55,691 bases of DNA, from the NCBI GenBank assembly GCA_029262175.1, contig JAJCZV010000114.1, forward strand, positions 1 through 55,691. The letters are read 5' to 3'. Of the stretch, positions 41,642 to 50,575 are shown piece after piece. The DNA is from Gemmatimonadota bacterium (lineage in GTDB: Bacteria; Gemmatimonadota; Gemmatimonadetes; Palauibacterales; Palauibacteraceae). A program made the position numbers and the translations under genes. The notes under the pieces are model-generated. The model had not been told where the DNA came from, searched no databases, and was given only the letters and a program-made list of their open reading frames with translations. Each line of letters opens with the position of its first letter. The first letter of the stretch is position 1.

Positions 41642-43192
41642 ATGAGAAGTCCCCGTCCTCTACTCGCCCTCCTCGTCGGTCTCCTGTGCCTCGCGCCGCA
41701 CCCGGCGGTCTCACAACAACGTCAGCTCCCGCCCGCCTCGGAACGCCAAGAACAACCCCCGAGCCCGTCGTTCATGCGTGGCGCGCTGGGCCTGCCGTTC
41801 CTAGATCAGCAGACCTTGAAGGACGCCGTCTACGAGCTGGCCTCGCCTGAGTTCGAGGGACGGCTCACCGGGACGCCCGGGCACGACCTGGCCGTGCGAT
41901 ACGCCTCCGAGCGCTTCAGGGCCGCGGGTCTGCGGCCGGGAGGAACTGACGGTTCGTTTCTTCAGCCGTTTACGATCGAAGCCAACGAAGTGACGGGTCC
42001 GATCGAGCTCAGAATCGAATACGAGGGTTGGAGCGGTGCGCCCTATCGCTTTGGCCGCGACTACGTCGCGCGAGGATTCACGGGCTCGGGTAGAGTGGAG
42101 GACGCATCGGTCGTCTTCGTCGGGTATGGGCTCGTCGACACCGAAACCGGTTGGGATGACTACGCCGGGGTGGACGCGACGGGCAAAGTCGCGCTCATGT
42201 TCATGGGCACGCCTCCCGGGGGCGGGGATTGGGGCGAGAAGAGCCGGCCTCGTTTCAAGGCCTCGCTCGCGGCGGAGCGGGGCGCGCGGGCCATTCTCCT
42301 CATCGACGATCCAGGCGAGGGGGCCATCTCGCCGATCGTCAGCGTCTATCACGGCATGGAAGGCGCCCAACAAGAGAACATGCCCCAGCTCTCGGTCCGG
42401 AACCGGATCGCCGATGACCTGCTCCGTGGGCTGCCTCATACGGCGGCGTCGCTGCGCAGTCAGATCGCGGACACGCAGCGCCCGTTCCCGCTCGAGCTCG
42501 AGACGCGGGTCACGTTAGAGGTCGGCGCCCAATACACGTCCGAGCGGACGACCTGGAACGTCGTGGGATGGATCGACGGGAGCGATCCATCGCTCTCGGA
42601 TGAATACGTGATCGTCGGAGGCCACCTCGATCACGTGGGGCGACAGGGGGATGTGATCTTCCAGGGGGCACAGGACAACGCATCGGGCAGCGTCATGGTG
42701 ATGGCGATGGCCGAGGCGATGGCGAGGTCGGCCGTCAAGCCGCGGCGCTCGGTCGCGTTTGTTCTCTTCGCCGGCGAGGAGCTTTTCCTGCTCGGGTCGG
42801 AGTACTTCGCGTCACACCCGCCTCGCCCGATTTCCGATGCGGTCGGGATGATGAACCTGGACATGGTGGGCACCGGACCTCGGCTCCGGATGGACGGAGG
42901 CGCGACCACCCCCATCTTCCAACAGTTCGCGGTGGATGCCGATCGCCTGTATGGAGGCTTCGATCTCGCCGACAGCGAGCCCACGCCCGCGGTCCCGGGT
43001 GCGAGCGACCATACCGCGTTCATCAACGCGGGCGTGCCGACCGTCTATTTCCACAGCTCGGGTGCGCAGGGCAGGGCACACACGGCCGAGGATCTCCCGG
43101 AGGGCATCGATTACGATGCGTACTACCGAACCGCGCTGGTTCTCTACCTGACGCTGTTCCAGATGGCGGATCGGACGTCCGTGATCCCGTGA
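41642..43192 (+). CDS. Secreted M28 peptidase with PA domain
   Basis: 516 residues from ATG 41642, with a signal peptide (LLALLVGLLCLAPHPAVSQ). A protease-associated domain (about 100-240; ASVVFVGYGLVDTETGWDDY) is inserted before the catalytic half. Metal ligands are in order: GGHLDHVG (His), QDNASGS (Asp), FAGEELFLLGS (Glu-Glu), MNLDMVG (Asp) and PGASDHTAF (His). It should be an exported zinc aminopeptidase or dipeptidase. The first 45 residues after the signal are a Pro/Gln-rich linker. Unrelated in sequence to the 21596 peptidase beyond the M28 core. Confidence 0.9.
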   Translation: MRSPRPLLALLVGLLCLAPHPAVSQQRQLPPASERQEQPPSPSFMRGALGLPFLDQQTLKDAVYELASPEFEGRLTGTPGHDLAVRYASERFRAAGLRPGGTDGSFLQPFTIEANEVTGPIELRIEYEGWSGAPYRFGRDYVARGFTGSGRVEDASVVFVGYGLVDTETGWDDYAGVDATGKVALMFMGTPPGGGDWGEKSRPRFKASLAAERGARAILLIDDPGEGAISPIVSVYHGMEGAQQENMPQLSVRNRIADDLLRGLPHTAASLRSQIADTQRPFPLELETRVTLEVGAQYTSERTTWNVVGWIDGSDPSLSDEYVIVGGHLDHVGRQGDVIFQGAQDNASGSVMVMAMAEAMARSAVKPRRSVAFVLFAGEELFLLGSEYFASHPPRPISDAVGMMNLDMVGTGPRLRMDGGATTPIFQQFAVDADRLYGGFDLADSEPTPAVPGASDHTAFINAGVPTVYFHSSGAQGRAHTAEDLPEGIDYDAYYRTALVLYLTLFQMADRTSVIP

Positions 43193-43353
43193 TCTGTGTT
43201 CGTCGATTGCGACAGCGCCGGCCGTATTGGTGCTGCTGCCTCGGATGGCACGCGACCGGAAACCGGCCTCCTCAACGTAGACACCGGGTGCTAGGTATTC
43301 AGGGCAGTCCGCCGAGTGAGCCACGCGTTTACCTAGCGGGCGTCTTGTGACGG

Positions 43354-43391
43354 ATTCCCAAATTGGGTATTATTGTTCCCAATATGGGAAC
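43354..43391 (+). promoter_or_regulatory. Two tandem operators over the MNT gene start
   Basis: ATTCCCA-AAT-TGGGTAT (43354-43370, one mismatch) and GTTCCCA-ATA-TGGGAAC (43375-43391, perfect) are inverted repeats with centres 21 bases apart, two turns of the helix. The second covers the ATG at 43384. They are likely binding sites for the winged-helix domain of the gene they precede. Confidence 0.7.
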
Positions 43392-44004
43392 GATCAAGGA
43401 TAGTGAGCCCCCAAGGGCTCCGACGTCTATGGCAGATGCGCTCTTCACGTCCGTGGAGCAGCGTGTCTTGGGGCTGCTGTTTGGGCAGCCGACCCGTCGG
43501 TTTCAGAGCGTGGACCTCATTCGACTCGCTGGCTCGGGCACCGGCGCGACCCACCGCGTCGTAAAGCGTCTGTCGGGAAGCGGCCTCGTCCGGGAGAGTG
43601 TGGAGGGGCGCCAGAAGTATTATCAGGCCAACGCCGACAGCCCACTATTTGAAGAACTCGTCGCCCTCGTCGGTAAGACGGTGGGGGTGGCCGGGACGCT
43701 TCGAGAAGCGCTCGATCCAGTGACGGACCGAATTCACGCGGCCTTTGTGTACGGGTCTGTTGCCGCGAGTAGAGACGATGCGAGTAGTGATATAGACGTG
43801 ATGGTGGTCGCCGATGATCTCGACTACCCGACCTTGTTTGAGGCTTTGCATGGGGCTGAGCAACAGCTTGGACGACCGGTGGGCGTGAATCTGCTCACGG
43901 CGGCTGAATGGCGCCGTAAGCGCAATCGATCCGACAGTTTTGTGGCCCGCGTCGCGGACGGCCCGCGGATTTTCGTGATCGGGTCTGATGATGTCCTCGA
44001 TTGA
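43384..44004 (+). CDS. Winged-helix nucleotidyltransferase (MNT) antitoxin
   Basis: 206 residues from ATG 43384. The N-terminal 90 are a winged helix (SVEQRVLGLLFGQPTRRFQS then HRVVKRLSGSGLVRESVEG). The C-terminal half is a minimal nucleotidyltransferase: FVYGSVAASRDDASSDIDVM carries GS and D-x-D. MNT proteins paired with HEPN toxins block them by adding AMP to the HEPN active site. Overlaps the HEPN gene by 17 bases. The direct fusion to a winged helix, with paired operators at its own start, indicates tight autoregulation. Confidence 0.87.
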   Translation: MGTIKDSEPPRAPTSMADALFTSVEQRVLGLLFGQPTRRFQSVDLIRLAGSGTGATHRVVKRLSGSGLVRESVEGRQKYYQANADSPLFEELVALVGKTVGVAGTLREALDPVTDRIHAAFVYGSVAASRDDASSDIDVMVVADDLDYPTLFEALHGAEQQLGRPVGVNLLTAAEWRRKRNRSDSFVARVADGPRIFVIGSDDVLD

Positions 44005-44410
44005 GCTCGACAATCTAGTCGGAATCGGCCAGCTCAAGACCGAGCCCCCACGCGCAGACGAACTAGATGGCCTGATGCGCTCGGGCGAATCCCGTCTCGA
44101 GGATGCGGAGCGCGAAGATCTCTCGTTCGAAAGCCGCTTCGACCTCGCGTACAATGCCGCACACGCACTCGCGTTGTATGCCCTCAGACGAATGGGGTAT
44201 CGACCCGCCAACCGATACATCGTATTCCAGACGCTGCAACACACGGCGGGTGTGGAGGTCGGCGAATGGCGCGTTCTGGCCAAGGCACACGAGCGCCGAA
44301 ACATGGCGGAGTACGAAGGATATCTCGAACACGACGACCAACTGTTGATAGACGTGATTGCCGCCACACGGGGCTTGAGAGACGCGCTCCGCGCGAGCGG
44401 GAGTATCTGA
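43988..44410 (+). CDS. HEPN-domain toxin
   Basis: 140 helical residues. FESRFDLAYNAAHALALYAL and KAHERRNMAEYEG are the HEPN core helices. The canonical R-x4-6-H RNase motif is not visible; instead there is RNMAEYEG, the RN-x-x-EY variant of HepT-like proteins, so the Arg and Tyr may be the functional pair. Partner of the upstream MNT antitoxin. Confidence 0.78.
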   Translation: MMSSIELDNLVGIGQLKTEPPRADELDGLMRSGESRLEDAEREDLSFESRFDLAYNAAHALALYALRRMGYRPANRYIVFQTLQHTAGVEVGEWRVLAKAHERRNMAEYEGYLEHDDQLLIDVIAATRGLRDALRASGSI

Positions 44411-44449
44411 GAGGCCGCTCTATGGGAACGTCAGAGAGTCGTCGGCCTT

Positions 44450-44541
44450 CTAGAACTCCCCCTTTCGACCTGCCCCGGCCTAAGCCCCGCCCGCAGGTGG
44501 ACGACATCACCCGGAGTGACCGACTCGTTCTCCGGTAGCGG
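44450..44541 (-). pseudogene. 3' scrap of the 31301-family gene
   Basis: On the minus strand PLPENESVTPGDVVHLRAGL then RPGQVE matches the last 30 residues of the protein at 31301 (PLPENESVTPGNVVQLRAGL). Homology is lost on both sides. It lies between the HEPN and subtilase genes and has no start of its own. Confidence 0.75.
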
Positions 44542-44571
44542 CGGGGGCTTGCGACTCTATGGAGAGATGGC

Positions 44572-46737
44572 CTAGGAGAACTTCCCGCGACAGAGGTCCC
44601 CAATCGGAGTTGCGAGTTCCGATTGATCTTTTGTCTTGCAAGCCTTCTCGGCCCGCGTCATGACATCCTTGGCCGCCTTCGCGACGTCGAGAGAATCGAC
44701 TACGTCGCACGGATCGCACGACGCCTGACGTGCGATCTTACAGACGTGTCGCAGAACATAGGACCGGATCGGCTCCTCCCACTTGTTCTTGTCATTGCTC
44801 TTCAGCCAGGCACCGATGTTGTTCTCGAAGATCGCGACCGCGACAGCCCGGATCTCCTCGCTGGGCTCGAGTCCAGAGCATCGACCGAACTCCATGAGCA
44901 CCTCGTCACGAGCCTTCTGCACATCGTCATCTCCGCTCGAGTCAAAGACGATCGAAGGCTCTTTCAAAGGGTCGGTAGTCTCGCCGTTTTGCACCGGATC
45001 GAATACTCCAGGAGCATCGGTCTCCGACGTCTCCTTGTCCTTGTTCTTGACCTTGTCTTTGTCTTTGTTCTTACCCACGGTCTCCTCCGTTTGCTTGCAA
45101 TTGCTCAGCCGGGCTGCGGCGCCAAGGGCCGCGAACGCGTCCACGATTCCATAGCCGAGTGCGGGGTGCCAATCGCCGACCGTTGCCTTGTAGGTATCCG
45201 GGAGCTCGGCGGTCTTCTCGAGGACCGACCGGACGTCGCTGGGCGAAAGCCCGGGGCATCGGCTCAGCACCAGGCCCGCGACCCCGGCGACGTGCGGAGT
45301 CGCCGCAGAGGTCCCCCATAATGGCTGGTAACCGCCCGCGTCCAGGTCCGTCGTGTCGATCTCGTCGGCGGGGGCAGCGACGGTAACGCCCTCGGTCGGG
45401 TTGGGTCCGTCCTTGAAGTTTGAGCCCCACAGATACGCCCTCCATCGACTTCGACCCCGGTTTGAACCTCCACATGCCACGACGTCGGCGTGGGAGGCGG
45501 GGAAATAGATTGACTGACCCGCGCCCGCCGAGAGTTCGCCCGCGTCGTTGCCGGTTCCGGCACACACCACGAGCCCATCCGGCGGAGCCGTAACGGCCGC
45601 CAGCATGTTTTCGACGACGGGTGTATCGTCCAGCGTTTGCGCGAAGTCGTAGTCCCAGCCTTGACTGATGTTCATCACCCGTACGCCCCCACGTAGCGCG
45701 GCGGAGAGAGCCACGGACATCTGAAGGCTGGTCCCGTTGTACTTGATCGGCACAATGGTGCACCCGTGTGCGACGCCAGCCACTCCTTGGTTGTTGTCCG
45801 CGATCGCGCCCACGATGCCCGCTACCTTCGTTCCGTGGTCTTCGCCGATGGTGTCCTGCACGGTAAGCGACTGGTCATACGGATCAGCGGCGTTGAAACC
45901 GTCGTTCAGGTCAAACGGGAGATCGGGGTGGTTCGGGTGGAAGCCCTTCTCGAGGACCCCGATCTCGATAGCGGATTCCCCCGTCTCCAGGTCCCAGGCA
46001 GACTTGTTGGCGGCGCTGCTGACTCGAACTCCGTACGGGCCTAGCCCCCACTGCTCCCTGGGGTCATTGGTCGAAGCGAGACTCGGACTCCGCAGGGCCA
46101 CGGTGACCCAGTGAACCTTGTCGACCACGTCCCCGTGATGCTGGAGGAGCCGGGTCTTGACCCGGTATGCGTCTTCGATCTCTTCATCGACCTCGTACAA
46201 CTCGTATCCGATTCGTGCCAACCACTGAGAGGCCGACCACACGAGTTGCAACCCTTCCAAGACCATTCGCTGACGTAGCGCCGCGCTCAACGGGTCCTTC
46301 CCGCGGACCAGTACGAGGTTGGGCACCGGGGAGAACAGATCCCCTGGGCGAGCACCGTCAAGGCGATATACCGGTCCGATGAAGCTCAGCTCGGCGGCGT
46401 CGAATCGACCGGCCAAGTCCCGGTAGCGGGCCGGCGAGAACGATGAGTCGTCTCTGACTTTAACCCACACGTGAGCGTCCGACTCGTTCACGCGATTCGG
46501 CGTGGGAGGGACCGCCTCGGGCGGTGCCGGCGGAGCGCCCCCGGGAGCCGCGGTCTCGGGTAGCAAGGTGACCACTTGATAGGGAGTGGATGCCAGGCGC
46601 TCGGGTACGAGCCGCCGATCCTCTCTATCTTTGACGACGTCACTGTCGGGCGCGAACCCGAGGAGGGCGAGCCGCCTCTGGCGAAAATAGAGACGTCCCG
46701 TGTCGATCGAACGTAGCTCAGCAGGGTACTCGTACAT
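44572..46737 (-). CDS. Subtilase-family protein with Glu at the catalytic Asp position
   Basis: 721 residues with no signal peptide. The N-terminal 235 residues may be an inhibitor or adaptor region. The S8 core runs from about 245 to 530: EDHGTKVAGI holds the His, CAGTGNDAG the oxyanion Asn and WGTSAATPHVAGVAGL the Ser. The strand that normally reads V-I-D-T-G is IGVLEKGFHPNHPDL, so the catalytic Asp is replaced by Glu. Activity may be weak or altered. A Lys/Asp linker (GKNKDKDKVKNKDKETSE) joins a helical C-terminal domain of about 150 residues with five Cys. Cytosolic location is inferred from the missing signal. Confidence 0.82.
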   Translation of the reverse strand: MYEYPAELRSIDTGRLYFRQRRLALLGFAPDSDVVKDREDRRLVPERLASTPYQVVTLLPETAAPGGAPPAPPEAVPPTPNRVNESDAHVWVKVRDDSSFSPARYRDLAGRFDAAELSFIGPVYRLDGARPGDLFSPVPNLVLVRGKDPLSAALRQRMVLEGLQLVWSASQWLARIGYELYEVDEEIEDAYRVKTRLLQHHGDVVDKVHWVTVALRSPSLASTNDPREQWGLGPYGVRVSSAANKSAWDLETGESAIEIGVLEKGFHPNHPDLPFDLNDGFNAADPYDQSLTVQDTIGEDHGTKVAGIVGAIADNNQGVAGVAHGCTIVPIKYNGTSLQMSVALSAALRGGVRVMNISQGWDYDFAQTLDDTPVVENMLAAVTAPPDGLVVCAGTGNDAGELSAGAGQSIYFPASHADVVACGGSNRGRSRWRAYLWGSNFKDGPNPTEGVTVAAPADEIDTTDLDAGGYQPLWGTSAATPHVAGVAGLVLSRCPGLSPSDVRSVLEKTAELPDTYKATVGDWHPALGYGIVDAFAALGAAARLSNCKQTEETVGKNKDKDKVKNKDKETSETDAPGVFDPVQNGETTDPLKEPSIVFDSSGDDDVQKARDEVLMEFGRCSGLEPSEEIRAVAVAIFENNIGAWLKSNDKNKWEEPIRSYVLRHVCKIARQASCDPCDVVDSLDVAKAAKDVMTRAEKACKTKDQSELATPIGDLCRGKFS

Positions 46738-47091
46738 AGATACGACCTCGGTGCCGGACCCACACGCCCCCCAACACGCACCGGATTCCCCAAAGCTCTG
46801 TCAGGTCGATCGCCAACGAACGGACCGGCAGATGACCGCATCCATGTTCCGCGTGTCCGCCAACGCGTGTCAAGGGTCGCGGGACCTCACACTTCGATTG
46901 AACGGGCGCGTTCATATCCAATAACGATAAATGTCTACCGGATGGCTCATCGCGTGCTTGGTCGCGTGCGCTGTACCCTTGCCCTCGTGTTCCAGCATGC
47001 CCGAAACGGTTAGAGTCAGCACCGGCCTCCAACTGCCTCCAGGAGTGAGACGTGTGTACGCCGTGACGTCGGCGCTGACACCCGGGGAGCC
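46738..47091. other. Intergenic region between divergent genes
   Basis: 354 bases between the leftward subtilase and rightward kinase genes. A 69-codon frame at 46931-47140 (MSTGWLIACLVACAVPLPSC) looks like a lipoprotein signal but overlaps the kinase start and lacks a clear mature domain, so I do not call it. The AT-rich stretch near 46910-46930 (CATATCCAATAACGATAAAT) is the best promoter candidate. Confidence 0.4.
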
Positions 47092-49707
47092 ATGGGCACG
47101 ATCCACCGAATTCTGCAACACGATTGGAGCTCGCTCCTAGCACGCGTGCTGGCGAGTTGCTCCGTGCTTCAGGTGATGTGCGGCGCGACCGTACTCCTAC
47201 CGTTCGCGTACGATTCGGATCGGCTGGCGCGAACCAGCCCTCCGGACTTCGTCTTTGTCGGACTCTCGTTGCTGCTGGCTGGGACTGCTGCGCTTCTCGC
47301 GCAGGGGCGAACTCGCGACCGTCGCACGATTTACCTGGCGATGGGGTTTCTCGTCGCGGCCTCTTCGTTCGCGACGCGTTCTTTGTTGGTACTATCGGAG
47401 GTGTGGGGCGGGGGCGCAGGGCTGTTCGCGTCGACGCTCGCGTCGATCCACCCGGACGCATTTCTCCCCTACTACACCTGGGAGTTCGCGCGTCGGTTCC
47501 CCCGCGCCATTCGCTTTGGACGTCTCGCGCGGGTGCAAGGACTGGCCACCCGGGCCGCGGGATGGCTGGGCGTGCTTCTCCTGGCTGTCAACGCCGCGGT
47601 GCCCGGTCTACGCGCACTCGGCCTCACCCGGGCGGCCGACGCGCTCGATCCACTCTTGAGCAACGGGAACGAGTCAGTCTACTGGCCGCTGCTCTTGATC
47701 TTCCTCCTCGGAGCATCACTCTTCGCGTTGTGGAAGGTCAAGGCAGCCTCTCCAGATGAGCGCCGTCGCGTCGTATGGCTCACACTCGGCATCCTCATCG
47801 GCGTGGCGCCCGTACTCATCGAAACGGCGCTCGTATTCATCGTGCCGGCCTTTCGAGACTACATCGCGACCCCTGAGGGCTTTCGCGTCCTCGCACTCGT
47901 CGCCTACCCACCGATGGCGATCGGACCTCTCGTTTGTGCCTATGCAGTGCTCGCACACCGAGCGCTTGACGTTCGTGTCGTTATCCGCCGGGCTCTGCAG
48001 TATGCGTTCGCGAGATACTCGATCATTGCCGTGGCGGCATTGCCCTTCATCGCGGTCCTTTGGGTCTTTTACATCAATCGATACGAAACGCTGGCTACGA
48101 TCCTCTCGGGAGGGAGAGTGCTCGCGCTTCTGGCGCTCTGCGCGGTTGGTGCCGTCGCAGTGCTCGGGAGCCGACGCCTCTTTGTGAAGGTCGACCGACT
48201 GTTTTTTAGGGAGGCGTACGACTCGCACGCCGTCCTCACGCAACTGGTTCCCAAAAGTCAGGGCGTTCAGAGCGAGTCGGAACTGGGGGACATCATTCGG
48301 GGTGAAATCGAGCGAGCCCTTCACCCCAAACGCGTGGACCTTCTTCTGCGCGCTCCCGGCGAGTCACTGCTCACGTCGTTGACGGGTGCCACCCGCTCGC
48401 TCTCCGTGACGAGTCGGATCGCGGAGTGGGTGAGCGACGGGTCGGCACCCAAATACTTGGACTGGGAGTCTCCAGACACGCTACCCGATTTCCCGGTGGA
48501 TGATGTCCACTGGCTGACCGATGCCGACTTCAGTCTGCTGGTTCCTTTACACACGTCGGACGGCGGGCTGATCGGAGCACTGGGACTGGGAGAAAAGCGT
48601 AGCGAACTCCCGTATGAGGCAGAAGATTGTGCCTTGTTGGCCGGTATCGCGGGGTCCGTCGGTTTGGCCTTGGAGAATCGACGTTTGGTACGAGACTCGG
48701 ATTGGGCAAGGAGGGCCCGAGAAGCCGACATGGACCCGGCGAACCAGTGCGCTGGAGAGTGCACCGGGTGCGGACATCTCACGAGTGAAACCAGCGGCGA
48801 CTGCGACCGATGTGGCGAAGCGATCGTCGAGGCGAAGGTCCCCCTCGTACTCAGCGGCAAGTTCCATTTCGCCGAACGGATCGGCCAGGGCGGGATGGGG
48901 GTCGTTTATCGCGCCGTAGACTCGACCCTGGGCCGAGACATCGCCGTCAAGACCCTGCCGTCGGTCTCCCCCGGTCTTTCACAGCGACTGAGACGCGAGG
49001 CCCGGGCGATGGCACAGGTCGATCATACGAACCTGGCGCTGCTCTACTCGCTCGAAACGTGGCGCGGGACACCGCTGTTGATGGTGGAATACCTCGCCGG
49101 TGGCACGCTGTTCGATCGCCTGCGAGACGGGCCGCTGGGCGAAGCGGCCGCCCTACGCCTCGGCGTCGTACTAGCCGAAGCGGCCGATTGTATTCACTCG
49201 GTTGGAATCCTCCACCGCGACATCAAACCAAGTAACATCGGATACACGCTCAAAGGGACACCAAAGGTCCTTGATTTTGGCCTCGCCCGGTTGGTGACAA
49301 CTCCTGTGGACCGGGCAATCGAGCCCTTCAGGGCTGTCGTCGGTGACTGGGCCGAGCGATCGAGCGAGACCCTTGGCCCCGGGGGCACGAAGACCGGAGA
49401 TCTGGTCGGCACGGTACCGTATATGTCGCCGGAGGCTCTCGCGGGCGAGGCCCCAGATCCTCACTTCGATCTATGGAGCATCTGTGTGGTCGTGCATGAA
49501 GCCATGACAGGTCGGAACCCGTTCCGGGACAAATCACAGTACCTGAGTATGCTTCGGATTTCGGAGGGTACGCCTGAGTTCGAGGAGTCTCTGATGGGAT
49601 CAGCGACCCTGGAGTTCTTCCGTGATTCTCTGTCTGCTCAGAGACGACGTCGTCCGGCGACCGCTGTCAGCCTTCGTCAACAGTTCGAGTCACTCTTGGC
49701 GTCGTGA
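47092..49707 (+). CDS. Membrane Ser/Thr kinase with GAF and zinc ribbon
   Basis: 871 residues. The first 375 contain about eight membrane helices (FVFVGLSLLLAGTAALLA, YWPLLLIFLLGASLFAL, IIAVAALPFIAVLWVFYI and others). A GAF-like domain follows (about 405-540; FSLLVPLHTSDGGLIGALGL). A zinc ribbon of two Cys pairs (CTGC near 560, CDRC near 572) leads to a Hanks-type kinase (about 585-870): IGQGGMGVVYRA (Gly loop), DIAVKTLP (Lys), ILHRDIKPSNIG (catalytic loop), VLDFGLARL (Mg loop) and MSPEAL. All kinase landmarks are intact. It probably senses a membrane or small-molecule signal and phosphorylates cytosolic targets. Confidence 0.9.
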   Translation: MGTIHRILQHDWSSLLARVLASCSVLQVMCGATVLLPFAYDSDRLARTSPPDFVFVGLSLLLAGTAALLAQGRTRDRRTIYLAMGFLVAASSFATRSLLVLSEVWGGGAGLFASTLASIHPDAFLPYYTWEFARRFPRAIRFGRLARVQGLATRAAGWLGVLLLAVNAAVPGLRALGLTRAADALDPLLSNGNESVYWPLLLIFLLGASLFALWKVKAASPDERRRVVWLTLGILIGVAPVLIETALVFIVPAFRDYIATPEGFRVLALVAYPPMAIGPLVCAYAVLAHRALDVRVVIRRALQYAFARYSIIAVAALPFIAVLWVFYINRYETLATILSGGRVLALLALCAVGAVAVLGSRRLFVKVDRLFFREAYDSHAVLTQLVPKSQGVQSESELGDIIRGEIERALHPKRVDLLLRAPGESLLTSLTGATRSLSVTSRIAEWVSDGSAPKYLDWESPDTLPDFPVDDVHWLTDADFSLLVPLHTSDGGLIGALGLGEKRSELPYEAEDCALLAGIAGSVGLALENRRLVRDSDWARRAREADMDPANQCAGECTGCGHLTSETSGDCDRCGEAIVEAKVPLVLSGKFHFAERIGQGGMGVVYRAVDSTLGRDIAVKTLPSVSPGLSQRLRREARAMAQVDHTNLALLYSLETWRGTPLLMVEYLAGGTLFDRLRDGPLGEAAALRLGVVLAEAADCIHSVGILHRDIKPSNIGYTLKGTPKVLDFGLARLVTTPVDRAIEPFRAVVGDWAERSSETLGPGGTKTGDLVGTVPYMSPEALAGEAPDPHFDLWSICVVVHEAMTGRNPFRDKSQYLSMLRISEGTPEFEESLMGSATLEFFRDSLSAQRRRRPATAVSLRQQFESLLAS

Positions 49708-49765
49708 GCGACTGGCGGCTCGTCGATCGCCGCGAGCGCGTTGACTGTTGGCTGGGGAGGTCTGG

Positions 49766-50380
49766 TTAGAGACACTTCGCACGAAGGACGGCATAGCGCT
49801 GTGCGATGATGTGCCAACTACGTTCGAGCTCCTCCTCGGTTTCCTCCACCACCTTTGCGAGCCTGGCACGTTCGTCCGTCTGAGCCTGGATCGCCTCGAC
49901 GAGCTTCAGAAAATCGGAATACCGAGTCCCCTCGGTAACGTCAAAACTTTCGGGAAGGTCTTGGGCTTCGCCGCCGTCGGGTACTTCCAAGCGAGGCAGC
50001 GAATTGTATAGGTAGTCGACCACAGCGTCCGCGTACTCCTGAAGAAGTCTTTCGGGGGAATCGGGCGGCGCCGGTTTTCGCTGTGCGCGGCTGCTGTGAT
50101 ACTTATTGAGCGCTTGCGCCTGTTCTACCGCTCCGGTGCGGACCGGGTTGAATCGTAGGCGCTCTCTCCGCACGTGACGGACGATGTCGGGCATCGGGAC
50201 CTCTTCATCTGCGATCATTTCCGCGATCTTCAAAAACGTCTGGACGTAGTCCTTTTGGACGATCAGGAGGTCCTGCTGGATGGGCTCGATGTGATCGCGA
50301 AACAGCCGCTCGGGTTTCTCGCGAGAATGGCCGAGCGCCTTGGCAAGGTAGGTGATGATCCCGACGATGATGTCCCACAT
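49766..50380 (-). CDS. Uncharacterised helical protein
   Basis: 204 residues, convergent with the upstream kinase. A short N-terminal hydrophobic helix (MWDIIVGIITYLAKALG) could anchor it. The rest is helical and charged: LFRDHIEPIQQDLLIVQKDY, ERLLQEYADAVVDYLYNSL, and a C-terminal coiled coil (ARLAKVVEETEEELERSWHI). No known family recognised. Confidence 0.6.
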   Translation of the reverse strand: MWDIIVGIITYLAKALGHSREKPERLFRDHIEPIQQDLLIVQKDYVQTFLKIAEMIADEEVPMPDIVRHVRRERLRFNPVRTGAVEQAQALNKYHSSRAQRKPAPPDSPERLLQEYADAVVDYLYNSLPRLEVPDGGEAQDLPESFDVTEGTRYSDFLKLVEAIQAQTDERARLAKVVEETEEELERSWHIIAQRYAVLRAKCL

Positions 50381-50575
50381 TCGACGAACTCCGGCCTTAG
50401 AGGGGTCCGACTCGATCGGGAGCTGCTCGACCGAATCAGCCAGGCGCCGGAGTCAATGGTGGACGGTTCGGCTCGCCTTGGTCAAGGTCACGGATTGCAG
50501 GGTTGGCTTGACGCTACTGACCAGAGGCTCCGATTGTGGAGGGCCAGAGCTGTTCAATTCCTCACGCGGAGTTCC

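Noticed and set aside
41371..44541. Insertion of the peptidase and MNT-HEPN genes into one copy of the 31301-family gene
   Set aside because: For a minus-strand gene the 5' scrap should lie at the higher coordinate, but it lies at 41.4 kb and the 3' scrap at 44.5 kb, so they are separate remnants.
46931..47140. 69-codon frame with a signal-like start
   Set aside because: Overlaps the kinase start by 49 bases and lacks a mature domain; most likely chance.
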